Position numbers and translations under genes: made by a program | In this document: positions 8,234 to 18,354 of the stretch, piece by piece | Numbering within the stretch: position 1 is the stretch's first letter | Layout of the letters: each line of letters opens with the position of its first letter | The notes under the pieces: generated by a model | Told to the model about the DNA's origin: nothing | The model's input: the letters and a program-made list of their open reading frames with translations, nothing else | Databases searched by the model: none | Source: Planctomycetaceae bacterium | Lineage (GTDB): Bacteria; Planctomycetota; Planctomycetia; Pirellulales; Thermoguttaceae | Direction of reading: 5' to 3' | DNA length: 43,462 nt | Assembly (NCBI GenBank): GCA_015062085.1 | Contig: SUVI01000011.1 | Location: 1 to 43,462 of the forward strand

Positions 8234-8647
8234 AAAAAAACCCCGTAAAAATATCTGTGCGATCTCCTTCCATTGGAATTTTCGTCATCCCGTCCCTTTT
8301 TCTTTACAGATTTACGGCAAACCGCGCCTTCAGGAACTCCCCAAAATCTCAAAGTCTTCCTAAAACGTAAAATTTATCAAAACCCCCGCTCAAATATCGA
8401 AAATTTCTCTTTTGGAGATAAAAAAATGGGATCTGTTCTTAAAAAATAAAAAAAAATTCAAAAATTTCTCAAAAATTTTGGGGGGAGTTCTTGATTTTTC
8501 AGACCTTTTAGAGTATGCTTTAAATATTCATAGGCAGAAATCCAGGAACTTGCCTCCACTTCTGCCGCAGCTCGTCGCGATGCATCGTGTTCCTGACGGC
8601 GTCGTTTCCTTCAGTATTTACGTTTTTAAATACGGATCACCCAAATT
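8234..8647. other. Divergent AT-rich control region
   Basis: No gene is seen in this 414-bp stretch. It is much richer in A/T than its surroundings, especially 8390-8530, with A- and T-tracts that suggest bent DNA. It separates the minus cluster from the large plus-strand array, so it should hold promoters for both; the rightward one is listed separately. I could not assign a leftward promoter. Confidence 0.6.
8491..8519 (+). promoter_or_regulatory. Predicted sigma70-type promoter of the large array
   Basis: TTGATT at 8491-8496 and TATGCT at 8514-8519 are separated by 17 bp, close to consensus. It would give a leader of about 120 nt before the ATG at 8648. That start has no evident Shine-Dalgarno sequence. 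Confidence 0.55.
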
Positions 8648-11600
8648 ATGGCCAAGGCATTTTTGCGCATTGATCTTTCTGAAAATGGAAAGTTTTTTCA
8701 CCCGGTGGCGCTGGAACCGGGATGCCCGCTCATTGACCCGACAAACGCCAACGACCGGATCATCTTCCGATGGTTTCGCGGAATGACGCCAGAACCGGAA
8801 TGGGCTGACGAAAACTGCGAGATCATCCAGTACTACCTGCGAAACGATCAGGGGGCGCGTCTTGAGGACATCGATGAAGTTCTGCCAGTCACGAATCAAG
8901 ACCTGAAGGAACTTCTTGCGAGCGAGATCGAGCGTCTCCAGCTCCGTTTCGACGCGATCCGCCCGGTCTCCACGACGGAAAAGATCCTCTATCAGCGCCT
9001 GAGCGAGGAATTTCATGATCTGATCGAAAACACGAAACGCCTGGACCGGACCTACTACTTCTTCAAGTACCAGGACGGCGGCGGATTCTGGCGTCTGATC
9101 TGGATCCCAGGATACACGCCGAGATCACAGGAAGGCGGAACGCCGATGATCTGCGACGACGAAGAATGCAGCCAGCTCTACCTCCGGCTTCCCAAGGCAA
9201 AAGCGGCCTGCCCGATCTGCGCACACGTACCAACGGCCAAACGCAAGGCGCTCGAAGCGGCACGGCGCAAGAGAAATTTCTATTCCGCACTCCTCCTGCT
9301 CCTTTTGCTCATCGGCTGGGTGACTTGGAATCAGTTCACGCTCCTAGTCAAACCGGGAGTCTGCGAAACGCCGGTCGGAACGCAGGTCGATTTTCGCGTC
9401 ATGACGCCCGGACTGGACGGTTTCGGACTTCTGTTCTCGAAAGACGTGACTCGATCCGTACTTTCTGCGTCGGAAGATCCGTCGGTCGCGGCATTTTTGG
9501 AGCACGGAACACAGAAACTTCTAGCCGTCACGCCGGGAGAGACCAACGTCAGATTCCAAACCGGACTTCGGCGCAAAACACTGAAATTCAAGGTCGCTCC
9601 GCCGACTGCGGCACACTCGGTCTGGATCGAATCCTCACGTGAAGATCTGGCGGTCGGAACGACGGCGCAGGTCCGGCTTCTTGGAAAATTCTCCGAAGAC
9701 GGAACGGTCGCCGACCTGACGCAGGCCGCAAAATGGGAGATCTCCGCCGATTCGCCCATCTATTTCAATGACGGGTTCATTGAAGCCAAAACGACTGGAA
9801 AAGCAGCGCTCAAGGCAGTCTACTCTGCCCCGGGCGACACGCAGAAAAAGGAAGCCGTGCTGGAACTGACGGTCACAAAAGCGCCGATCTTCACCGAGAT
9901 CGCCGTTGAACTGCCGAACGAAGGCCTCCTGACTCCCGCTGCCCGCGTAAACTACCGCGTCATCGGCAAAACGGCAGAAAAAGCGGAATTTGACCTCACG
10001 GGCTCCTCGAAACTGGAGTGGAAAGTAACTCCGGCCAACGCGCTCACCTACCGCGGAGCGTGGCTCGAGACGGGCGCACCCGGTGCAGGAAATCTTGCCG
10101 TTTCCTACGCTCAGGGAGGGAAAAAACTCGACGCAAGTGCGGCATTTACCGTCGGAACGAACGAGAAACTCGCAGGTTTCCAAGTCTTCCCGGCAGCCGC
10201 AGAAATGGCCGTCGACCAGAAACTTCCCGTCTCGTTCCTCTGTGCCGACCTTTCGGCCGTCCGCGCAGTCTCAAGCAACCCGGAGATCGTGGAAGTCGAT
10301 CAGGACCTGAATCTCATCGCGCGTGATGCTGGCGAGGCGCAGGTCACGTTCACCGACGGCTCCTCAGAATTCGTCATGCCGGTCAAGACCACCGCAGCAA
10401 AAGCAGACGCACTTCACGTCCTCCCACCGCGTGTCAACGTCCCGCAAGACCATGCGTCAAGCGTTCTCTTCCTCGCGGAGGCGGATTCCCGATTCCACCT
10501 TCTGGCAAATGATGCCGCGGATCTGATCGCGGAACCGGACGAAGCATTCGCAAAAGTCGATCCGATCCGCAAATCCATCTTCGGACGCAGCGGAACGACG
10601 ACCCCGGAACTGGCGGTCTACGGCTACCAGGCCCGGCAGGCGAGCGCCGAAGTCGCAGTAAACGTGCCGCCGCTCAAGTTCGAGATCCGTCCGGCCAAGG
10701 AACTGAAACTCCCGCTGGGACTCTGCCAGACCTTCACGGGGATCGCGGAGTACGGCGACGGCGTGAGGGCGTTCGTGGACAATTCGCGCATTGCGTGGGC
10801 GATCTCTCCCGATCCGGAAACTGCTGCGGTTCCAGCCGTAAAAACAAAGAATGCGGACGGAGAAACGGCAGAAAGCGATGCCGATGAGGAAAGCGCAGAT
10901 GCCAAGGCGGACACAGAAGCGAATGCAGCAGACAGCGAAAAGGAAACACCCCAAACAATCGGTACTCCAGGCCTCAAATTTGAAAACGGCCGCGCCATGG
11001 CGTACGCAGAAGGTGCGGGACCATTCCAAGTCTGGGGAACTTACTGTGCGCAAAAATCTGATCCCGTCACCGTCACGACCGTAGAAGCCGCCGACGTGGA
11101 ACTCGCGATCACGGTGGATCGTCCGCTCAGGATCGAAGGGGAAGCCGGCAAAGCGTTCCTTACGGGACGCACGGCAGACGGTGACGTGGAACTCGTGCCG
11201 GGACTGGCAAAATTCACCTCCACCGCCAGCGATAAAGTCGCGGTCATTGATGAAAAAGACGGAGTCTTCAAGGCGGTCCTCCAAGGCAGCGCTCGCCTGA
11301 ACGCAGAGCATCCAGCCTCGAAAAAAGCTGCGTCTCTTGATCTTCTGGTCGTTCATCCGCGCCACCTTGAAATGTACTGGGCCCCGGAAACTCTGGATCT
11401 GGCAGTCGGAGAAGCCGCACCGTTCCAGCTCCGGCTGAAAGTCCGCGACCCGAAACTCCTTCGCCAGGCAATGGCAGACACTGGATCGGAAAAAGCGGCT
11501 GCTGAAAAGACGGATCCGGAAAAAACGGAAAACGCCGCTCAAGAAGGAACTGCAGACGCTGATGCAGATTCAGACGCTGATGCAGATTCAGACGCGGACG

Positions 11601-14600
11601 CTGATGCAGATTCAGACGCAGCATTCGCGGTCGACCTGAAAGACTCCGTTTGGGACGTCCCCATGATGTCCCCAGGCGTCTACTGCTCGATCGAGCAGCC
11701 GGATGCGGTCGCGTGGCACACGGCAACCCTGACCGGTCTTCGTCCAGCGGAACCGTTCCGGATCACGGCCAGTTACCTTCCGTACCTGAAAGATCCCGCC
11801 GTCGCAGTCATTTCGGTCGGGCAGAAAGATGTGGAAGCGCTGCGCGTAACGCCGTCGGAAGTGACGCTGGCTCCGGGACAGTCCCTCTCTCTGAAAGTCG
11901 AAGCAAAAATTGCGGGTACGGATGATTTCCGTGAAGTCGCACCGGAAGCAGTCCGCTGGACCATTCCGCGCAACGTTCTCTGGACGGAAGCAGAAAACGG
12001 CATCCGCCCGTTCGCGACGGCACCGGATGACGGAACGCAGGCCTTCCCCCTCACGGCCTCCTTCGGCAAAAAGACGGCAGCGTGCCAAGTCACGGTCGCC
12101 GAGCCGAAACTGGATCCAAACGACCGCTCCGTGAAACTTGTCCTCGTACGCCATCCCGCTGGCGCATTTCTCCCGGTAGGTCAATCCCAAAGCTACGAGA
12201 TCTGGATGGAAAAAGGAAGCGTGCGCGAGCCTGCGCCGAACGTCTTCTGGACGCCGGATTTCTCAGGCACGTCCGTCCATTGGGACGCCCCGGTCCTGAC
12301 CGCACTGGAAGCTGGAGGCCCGGTCTTCCTGACGGCTCAAGTCGGTGAACGCCTCGTGACGTTCTGGACGCAGCCGATCGACACGTCGGTCCAAGGCGAA
12401 AGAGCACCGCTGCGTGAAGGACAGCCGGAAACACTGCGCATCTTCAGTGACGACGGTGAGGAAGTCACCGTTCCGGTCGGTGCAGTCTACACGAATTACT
12501 ACGTAGAAGCCGAGTACCCGGACGGTTTCATTCAGATCGTGACGAAAGACGCGACCCTGCACGCAGTCGCAGGTGACCCCCAAAGCGTGACTCCGGCAAA
12601 CGGTGAGCTGGTCGCAGTGAAGAAAGGGACCGTCACCTACGTCGCTGAATACGCAGGCGCGGAAACCGAAACGAAACTGACGCTCAATGTGACGGAAAAC
12701 GTCGACATTGACGAACTGCGCCTCGAACCGGACAAGAGCATCCGCATGATGCCCGGAGAAACCGTCCAGTTCAAACTCCACGGTTTCAAAGAAGGAAAGT
12801 CGGTCGGTCTTCTGACGGGGATGGGCAACATCACGTGGAATTCTTCCGATCCGACAGTCGCCGCGCCTCAGGGACCGGTTACGACGGCCAACGCACTCGG
12901 GAAAGCCGACATTACAGCCACTCTTAACGGCGTGGTGAGCGCACCGGCAGGCGTGGAAGTCGTCGCGACGATCGACGAAAAACTCGGTCCGACGGACAAC
13001 GTGATCAAAATGATGGTCGGTGAAAGCCGTCTGGTCGGAAAAGACTTCGCTCTGATCCGCGGAAACGTGGACTTCAGTATGCAGTGTACCGTGACTCCGC
13101 TGGTCCCGGACATCTGCGCGTACGATCCGTCACGTCACGCTCTGGTCGGCAAAACGCCTGGAGCCACGGACGTCATCTTCACCATGGGCGACAAGAAAGC
13201 CGTCATGCGCGCAGTCGTGGGCGGCGTGGATGCGGAAACGGTCCAGAAACTGCGTGAAAACGGCAAAGTCATCGTTGAACCAGCCGTCGTGACGCTCTCG
13301 GCAGGACAGATGATCGCTCCAAGCGTTTACGCAGTGACCGATGACGGTATCCGTCTGGAACGCACCAATGGCGCGATCTTCCGCAGTACCGATCCGGAAA
13401 TCGTGGAAGTCCGCGGTCTCTGGCTCTGTGCGAAGAAACCCGGAACGGTCGCCATCTCGGCACAGATCCCGGAGGTCCCCGGCCGCGCGGCGGAAGCAGC
13501 TTCCATCACGGTTGACGCAAATCCGATCTCCGAGCTGGTCGTGGAACCCGGCATGATCCAAATGTCCACCGGCGACAAATCGAACCTCTTCATTCAGGGA
13601 CGCAGCGCAAGCGGACTCCGCAGAATGTTCGAGCAGCCGGCACTGAAAGTCGAGTCGGACGGACCAGCCGCCGCCATGAACGGCATCCATCAGGTCGAAG
13701 CGCGTTCGGCAGGCAAAGCAAACATCAACGTAGACTGGAACAGCGGACAGCTCAAAAAGCAGGTCCCGGTCCAGGTCGACGATAATCCGTACTCCGACCT
13801 GGCCATCGATCCGCTCACGGCAACCGTAGCGGTCGGTGAAGGCCGTGCGTACCAGGTCACGGCAAAACGCGGCGGCCGTCTCTACGTCATCCAGCCCGAT
13901 ACTGGATTGGAACTGACGACGAAGGACCCGAACATTGCCGTAGTCCAAAACGGCTTGGTCTTCGGACGGTCCGCGGGACGCACGTCGGTCATCGCGCGCT
14001 TTGCAGGTCTCGTCTCGGAAGGCGTTCTGGAAGTCGTCGAACCCGGCACAATCCCGGCAAGCGTGGAAGCAGCGTACATCGATCCGGATGCAGCAGTCAT
14101 TTACCGTCCAACCGACACGGTGCTGGACGGCGGAGTGGTCGGCGTCACGAGCACAGACATTTTCGGTGACGATGCCGTAGTGTCGTACGTAACGGAACCC
14201 GGCGTCGTAAACGGAACAGTCGTCGGCCTGCGCTTCATGGATCCCGCACTCCGTCTCTCAAAGACCGGCTCTGCCGTCGCAGTGGAAGTCTTTGAGGAAC
14301 TCGCAGACGGACGGCTCGGACGCAACGTTTCGGCAGATCCGGAACTTAAACTGAACTTCGACCGCACCACAGCGACCGCAGAACTCAGCCGCGGCGCAGA
14401 CGGAAGGTACCTCGTACGTCCTCTGGGTGAAAAACGCGGAACGGTCCTCGTGAACGCGGCGCTGGGCTCGCTGACCTCTGCGGTCCCGCTGGCGATCAAC
14501 ATTGGGGACGTTTCCGCAGACGGCGCGTCTCTGGATCTCCTCCCCGGCCTCCTCTACCTCGTGGCAGGCGGTTCCGGAACGCTGGATGCCGCACAGGTGA

Positions 14601-15385
14601 ACCCTGGAAACGGCACCATGCCGTTTGATGTTGCCTACGAGATCGTGCCTCCGGCGGACAGCTCGATCGTTTCGGTCGGTACAGACGGGCAGATCCGCGC
14701 GAACGCGCCTGGAAACGTGACGCTCGTAGTCAAGGCAGTAGATCCCGCAGGTACATTCAGCGGTCTGACGGCCACCCTCCCGGTGACGGTCTCGCCGCGT
14801 CTGGACCTCAAGATCACGCCGCAGACGCTCACCATCCGTGATGGAGAAACCACGCCGGCATTCGTCGTCTCTTCGATCGAAAATGGAGCGGAACGTCCAG
14901 TCGCAGCCGACATCGCTTCCACGGACTCCTCCGTCCTCGCCTCACTCGGAAACGGCATTTTCCAGGCCGTCGGACCGGGCAAGACGCAGGTCTGGGGCTC
15001 CTACATGGGGAACGAACTTTACGCGGACGTGACGGTCATCGGCGAACGCTATCTCAAGGTCGAAAGCGAACTTGGCAGCGACGACTCCGTGACGGGTGAA
15101 TTTTCCATCCGCTTCAGCGTTTTGGCAAGCAAAGACGAAGGTGCTCTGGAGTACCGCGTCTACCAGGAAGGCCAGGCGCCGTCCGACGTCTGGATGCCCG
15201 CGTCACCTGCTCCGGATGGCCAGGTCATCTCGATCGAGAGTCCGAAGATCGACGGACGTTTCGGAAACGAGCACGTTTACCGTCTGATCATCGAATCCAG
15301 AACGAGAGGCCAGCAGAACATTCAGCAGTACCCGTGCAGTTTCCGTCTCTTCCATCAGGGACGTCAGCTGCAGAACGTAAACTAA
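8648..15385 (+). CDS. Giant zinc-ribbon/TM/Ig-like (Big-type) stalk protein, 2245 aa
   Basis: Residues 1-205 form a cytosolic head without a signal peptide. It ends in a zinc ribbon with Cys169, Cys174, Cys188 and Cys191. One TM helix follows at about 210-232 (SALLLLLLLIGWVTWNQF), so roughly 2000 residues lie outside the inner membrane. That part is a long series of beta-sandwich repeats with bacterial Ig-like (Big2-type) phrases such as TLAPGQSLSLKVEA, MPGETVQFKL and ATVAVGEGRAYQVTA, about 90-110 residues apart. Two acidic low-complexity inserts interrupt it, one Asp/Ala-rich and encoded by a tandem repeat. The last 120 residues (from about YLKVESELGSDDSV) look like a separate C-terminal domain. 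The fold suggests a stiff stalk or adhesin-like fibre; binding partner unknown. It is the first gene of the array, 100 nt before the SrfC-like gene. Confidence 0.75.
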   Translation: MAKAFLRIDLSENGKFFHPVALEPGCPLIDPTNANDRIIFRWFRGMTPEPEWADENCEIIQYYLRNDQGARLEDIDEVLPVTNQDLKELLASEIERLQLRFDAIRPVSTTEKILYQRLSEEFHDLIENTKRLDRTYYFFKYQDGGGFWRLIWIPGYTPRSQEGGTPMICDDEECSQLYLRLPKAKAACPICAHVPTAKRKALEAARRKRNFYSALLLLLLLIGWVTWNQFTLLVKPGVCETPVGTQVDFRVMTPGLDGFGLLFSKDVTRSVLSASEDPSVAAFLEHGTQKLLAVTPGETNVRFQTGLRRKTLKFKVAPPTAAHSVWIESSREDLAVGTTAQVRLLGKFSEDGTVADLTQAAKWEISADSPIYFNDGFIEAKTTGKAALKAVYSAPGDTQKKEAVLELTVTKAPIFTEIAVELPNEGLLTPAARVNYRVIGKTAEKAEFDLTGSSKLEWKVTPANALTYRGAWLETGAPGAGNLAVSYAQGGKKLDASAAFTVGTNEKLAGFQVFPAAAEMAVDQKLPVSFLCADLSAVRAVSSNPEIVEVDQDLNLIARDAGEAQVTFTDGSSEFVMPVKTTAAKADALHVLPPRVNVPQDHASSVLFLAEADSRFHLLANDAADLIAEPDEAFAKVDPIRKSIFGRSGTTTPELAVYGYQARQASAEVAVNVPPLKFEIRPAKELKLPLGLCQTFTGIAEYGDGVRAFVDNSRIAWAISPDPETAAVPAVKTKNADGETAESDADEESADAKADTEANAADSEKETPQTIGTPGLKFENGRAMAYAEGAGPFQVWGTYCAQKSDPVTVTTVEAADVELAITVDRPLRIEGEAGKAFLTGRTADGDVELVPGLAKFTSTASDKVAVIDEKDGVFKAVLQGSARLNAEHPASKKAASLDLLVVHPRHLEMYWAPETLDLAVGEAAPFQLRLKVRDPKLLRQAMADTGSEKAAAEKTDPEKTENAAQEGTADADADSDADADSDADADADSDAAFAVDLKDSVWDVPMMSPGVYCSIEQPDAVAWHTATLTGLRPAEPFRITASYLPYLKDPAVAVISVGQKDVEALRVTPSEVTLAPGQSLSLKVEAKIAGTDDFREVAPEAVRWTIPRNVLWTEAENGIRPFATAPDDGTQAFPLTASFGKKTAACQVTVAEPKLDPNDRSVKLVLVRHPAGAFLPVGQSQSYEIWMEKGSVREPAPNVFWTPDFSGTSVHWDAPVLTALEAGGPVFLTAQVGERLVTFWTQPIDTSVQGERAPLREGQPETLRIFSDDGEEVTVPVGAVYTNYYVEAEYPDGFIQIVTKDATLHAVAGDPQSVTPANGELVAVKKGTVTYVAEYAGAETETKLTLNVTENVDIDELRLEPDKSIRMMPGETVQFKLHGFKEGKSVGLLTGMGNITWNSSDPTVAAPQGPVTTANALGKADITATLNGVVSAPAGVEVVATIDEKLGPTDNVIKMMVGESRLVGKDFALIRGNVDFSMQCTVTPLVPDICAYDPSRHALVGKTPGATDVIFTMGDKKAVMRAVVGGVDAETVQKLRENGKVIVEPAVVTLSAGQMIAPSVYAVTDDGIRLERTNGAIFRSTDPEIVEVRGLWLCAKKPGTVAISAQIPEVPGRAAEAASITVDANPISELVVEPGMIQMSTGDKSNLFIQGRSASGLRRMFEQPALKVESDGPAAAMNGIHQVEARSAGKANINVDWNSGQLKKQVPVQVDDNPYSDLAIDPLTATVAVGEGRAYQVTAKRGGRLYVIQPDTGLELTTKDPNIAVVQNGLVFGRSAGRTSVIARFAGLVSEGVLEVVEPGTIPASVEAAYIDPDAAVIYRPTDTVLDGGVVGVTSTDIFGDDAVVSYVTEPGVVNGTVVGLRFMDPALRLSKTGSAVAVEVFEELADGRLGRNVSADPELKLNFDRTTATAELSRGADGRYLVRPLGEKRGTVLVNAALGSLTSAVPLAINIGDVSADGASLDLLPGLLYLVAGGSGTLDAAQVNPGNGTMPFDVAYEIVPPADSSIVSVGTDGQIRANAPGNVTLVVKAVDPAGTFSGLTATLPVTVSPRLDLKITPQTLTIRDGETTPAFVVSSIENGAERPVAADIASTDSSVLASLGNGIFQAVGPGKTQVWGSYMGNELYADVTVIGERYLKVESELGSDDSVTGEFSIRFSVLASKDEGALEYRVYQEGQAPSDVWMPASPAPDGQVISIESPKIDGRFGNEHVYRLIIESRTRGQQNIQQYPCSFRLFHQGRQLQNVN
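11556..11616. repeat. Asp/Ala-Asp/Ser coding repeat
   Basis: Units of the form GACGCTGATGCAGATTCA recur in frame, encoding a DADADSDAD-type acidic stretch inside one Ig-like region of the giant protein. It may be a flexible or Ca2+-binding spacer. Confidence 0.8.
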
Positions 15386-15396
15386 CGAACTAACCA

Positions 15397-15424
15397 AGTT
15401 CCGGCAGTCTTGGCTGCCGGGACT
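15397..15424 (+). other. Intercistronic hairpin after the giant stalk gene
   Basis: GTTCCGGCAG at 15398-15407 pairs with CTGCCGGGAC at 15414-15423, with one G-U and a flanking A-T pair, around the loop TCTTGG. No T-run follows, so it is more likely an mRNA-stabilising or attenuating hairpin than a strong terminator. It lies 12 nt after the stop. Confidence 0.5.
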
Positions 15425-15485
15425 GCATACCGTATTTGATTTTCCACTTTTCACCCTTTTTCAACCAAGCACAAACGAGAGATTT

Positions 15486-18077
15486 ATGGGATTTCCAGAT
15501 GAACGCGATCGTCAGATCATCCGCCAGGCGGATCAGGTAGAAAGATTGGCGACAGATATTTGCGACTGGCTCGCCGAATTCAATGCAGACCGCCGAAAGG
15601 TGGACCTGCTTCCGGTCCCGGAGAGCGACGAGTTTGAGATTCTCCAGCTTCGCCGACTGGCCAGCAGTCTGTACACCTCGTCGAAAGTACCCGTAGCGGC
15701 CGCCGTTTACGGTCCGTCACAGGTGGGAAAAAGTCTGTTCATGGGGCAGGTGCTCCGTGCACAAAGTGAAGCCTTCAGTCCGCTGGGCCGCGATGAAGCG
15801 CATGGCGAACCGGCGTACTACAAAGACCTCTCCTTCAACACGGACCTGAACCCGCAGTCCGGTTCCAACGAAGCGACGGCTTTGGTGACGCGCTTTACGA
15901 CGAAAGACCGAATTTCCGAAAGCGTCTCGCCGGAATACCCGGTCATGGTGAAGGCGCTGACCCGCGTGGAATGGATCCGCGTTCTGGCTCGCGGTTTCCA
16001 CGTAGAGTGCCGCGGGCAGGATTTCCCGTGGGATGAATCGCACTTGGACAAAATGCTCGAGGACATCTCGCGGCAGTACCCCGGCACGAGCGTTGACCGG
16101 CGCTGGCGCATGGACATCATCGACGCCTACTCGTACATGCGCACCGTCGACCGTCGCGGATACCCGACGAAAGAAGCGATCCTCAGTGCTCTGCTGAGCC
16201 GCTACATGCTCTCGGAAGAAGGGTACATCAAAGCGTGCGGCGAGATCTTCTGGGGAGGCTGGAAGTCGCTGACGGATCTTTTCATCCGGATCAACAAATT
16301 CCTGGAAAAACTCGCCAACTCTCCCGAACCGGCGATCCTCGTCCATTGGGCGGGCGTCCGTTTCCTGCTCGACTCGCAGAGATCCAAAGTGCACGAACGC
16401 AAAAACTCGCTCTGCTTCACGCGCGTGGACTGGGCGGACTTCCATCTCCGTCAGCGTAAGGAATGGTACGTGCTTGAGTATTCGCCGGGAAGCGGAAACG
16501 GCGACGAAGACCTCGAAACGATCCAGGCTGCCATGCTGGAGTTGGTCCTTCCGATCCTCCCGCACCGTCTGAACGACGACTGGCGCAAGGTCATCGAGCA
16601 GATGGACTTCCTCGACATTCCGGGCATGCGTGCCGGGCGTCAGGGGGCCGAACAGGGCAAACGTACCGATGCGGACAAACTGGAAGAGCAGATGGAGATC
16701 GTGAAGCGCGGTAAGGTCGCGTACCTGTTTGAGCGTTTCACGGACGAACTTCAGATCCAGACGCTGATCCTGCTCTCACGCGGCGGAAACCTTGAAGTTA
16801 CGTCGCAGATGAAGCACCACATCGACAAATGGGGCCGTGCGCGCTATGGCGAAAAGTACTGGCCGAGCAAAGTCACGGACGAACTCCCCGCGCTGTTCAT
16901 CGGTATGACGGGGATCGACGAAGAGTTCCGCAACCGGCAGGAATACGCGGATAAAGGACTCTATCAGCAGCGTCTCGGACAGCTGGTCGACACTTTGGGA
17001 CCGGTCATGACGGACTTCGGCGGACGCGGAAAAGCCTTCACGAACACTTACCCGCTTCGTTACCCCGGAACGTGGGACACGGACGAGCCGCAGCGTCAGA
17101 AAGACGATCCGGAAAAATGGGTCCGCGCCGGAAAGGCGTTTCTGGAATCCGAACGGGTCCAGGAATACACGGCCAATCCGGAAATGAAGTGGAAGGCGGC
17201 CATGACGGACGGTGACGGCGGACTTTCACTCATCAGTGCCGGGATCCGCGCGGTCACGACGGCCACGGATAAGCAGAATCAGCTGGAAAAGGAAGTGAAC
17301 GACGTTCTGAACCGCATCCTTCTCCTTGCTCGCGACTGGGTCGTGGACCCCGATGCAAACGTGGACCGAGAAAAACGTGTACGTGCCGCGGAAAAGGTCG
17401 TGAATTGGCTCACGGACGATCCGGAACGCGTCTACGAACGAGTCTACGCACTCCAGGAAACGCTTTCCGTCCCGGAAGGCGAAAGCTGGCAGCTGGCAGA
17501 CTGCACGGACACGGGGAAACGTTTCGGCGACCCGATCCCGAAATCGCTGCGCGACTTCCTTCATGAATGGGCGACCAAGCAGGTCCCGAAACGCTGGGAG
17601 CAGTACACGAAATCGAACGACCGCGGTGCGCCGTGGCTCTCTGGCGACGACCTGAACACGTTCGTGCGCTACCTGCGCGATTACCTGACCAGCTCGCACT
17701 GCATCGACACGCTGCTCGGCGAACTGAACCCGGTCTGCAATCTGAAGACGCGCGACGAGGCAGCCCGCCGGTACGCTCGGCGCAAGTACGTGAAGATGAT
17801 CATCGACGACTACGTCATGAATCCCGGTCCGACGCAGGCAGCGATCGCACCTCCGCAGCTCGAAGCTGACGAAGACGAACGCGAACCGCACGAAAAACCG
17901 CTGGACTACTACGCGAACTACGGTCAGACGGCCACGTTCATGAAGCGGTGGTGCGAGCGTCTTCCGGAAGCGCTGGCACTCGGCGCAGGCGACCACATCC
18001 AGATCCCGCCGGGAAATGCCGAACTGATCCAGATCCTGGAACCGTTTGAGCGCATCCTGGCCCAGATGAAAGACTGA
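15486..18077 (+). CDS. SrfC-like P-loop NTPase, 863 aa
   Basis: A Walker A/P-loop is present as GPSQVGKS at residues 76-83. A DIPG at 377-380, after a hydrophobic strand (MDFLDIPG), matches a GTPase G3/Walker B motif. The long helical remainder, the segment PEYPVMVKALTRVEWIRVLA after the P-loop and the immediate SrfB-like neighbour fit the SrfC-type putative virulence factor family. No TM segment or signal peptide is seen, so it is cytosolic. SrfC proteins are uncharacterised biochemically; GTP or ATP use is inferred from the motifs alone. The gene sits between the giant stalk gene and the SrfB-like gene, with a 277-bp gap before the latter. A distant dynamin-like or other large P-loop GTPase is an alternative reading. 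Confidence 0.65.
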   Translation: MGFPDERDRQIIRQADQVERLATDICDWLAEFNADRRKVDLLPVPESDEFEILQLRRLASSLYTSSKVPVAAAVYGPSQVGKSLFMGQVLRAQSEAFSPLGRDEAHGEPAYYKDLSFNTDLNPQSGSNEATALVTRFTTKDRISESVSPEYPVMVKALTRVEWIRVLARGFHVECRGQDFPWDESHLDKMLEDISRQYPGTSVDRRWRMDIIDAYSYMRTVDRRGYPTKEAILSALLSRYMLSEEGYIKACGEIFWGGWKSLTDLFIRINKFLEKLANSPEPAILVHWAGVRFLLDSQRSKVHERKNSLCFTRVDWADFHLRQRKEWYVLEYSPGSGNGDEDLETIQAAMLELVLPILPHRLNDDWRKVIEQMDFLDIPGMRAGRQGAEQGKRTDADKLEEQMEIVKRGKVAYLFERFTDELQIQTLILLSRGGNLEVTSQMKHHIDKWGRARYGEKYWPSKVTDELPALFIGMTGIDEEFRNRQEYADKGLYQQRLGQLVDTLGPVMTDFGGRGKAFTNTYPLRYPGTWDTDEPQRQKDDPEKWVRAGKAFLESERVQEYTANPEMKWKAAMTDGDGGLSLISAGIRAVTTATDKQNQLEKEVNDVLNRILLLARDWVVDPDANVDREKRVRAAEKVVNWLTDDPERVYERVYALQETLSVPEGESWQLADCTDTGKRFGDPIPKSLRDFLHEWATKQVPKRWEQYTKSNDRGAPWLSGDDLNTFVRYLRDYLTSSHCIDTLLGELNPVCNLKTRDEAARRYARRKYVKMIIDDYVMNPGPTQAAIAPPQLEADEDEREPHEKPLDYYANYGQTATFMKRWCERLPEALALGAGDHIQIPPGNAELIQILEPFERILAQMKD

Positions 18078-18354
18078 TCCGACGTTCATTCAGGCGTTCA
18101 GTAGACGTTCAGTAGACGTTCAGTAGACGTTCAAGCCGCAAGGCCCCCCCAAACGCAGAGTCCGTAAAAATGCGGCTCTGCGTACGAGAAAACGAAATTT
18201 TCAATTTAAGAAAACCTTAAAGATCGCCATCAAATTTCGCGCAGACGTCCTCTTCGAAGAGACGCCCGCAAAACGCTCCGTCAACGCGGAAACTTTGCGA
18301 AAATTTGCGAAAATTCGATGAGGAATCAGAAATTTACGGAAAACGAGAGACAAA
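18078..18354. other. Intercistronic region with hairpins
   Basis: No gene is seen. Besides the 11-bp tandem repeat at 18096, ACGCAGAG-T-CCG (18153-18164) pairs with CGGCTCTGCGT (18173-18183) around an A-rich loop, leaving one bulged T. A 12-nt palindrome CTCTTCGAAGAG follows at about 18250-18261. Neither is followed by a T-run. They may adjust relative levels of the SrfC- and SrfB-like proteins. Confidence 0.45.
18096..18133. repeat. 11-bp tandem repeat between the SrfC- and SrfB-like genes
   Basis: GTTCAGTAGAC starts at 18096, 18107 and 18118, with a partial copy at 18129. It has the same period as the unrelated repeat at 7396. The 15-mer GTAGACGTTCAGTAG within it recurs at 22395-22409, where it forms the last codons and stop of another gene of the array. 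Confidence 0.9.

Noticed and set aside
15486..18077. Dynamin-family GTPase
   Set aside because: P-loop and DxxG are present, but no clear G4 motif or membrane-binding paddle was seen, and the SrfB neighbour favours SrfC.
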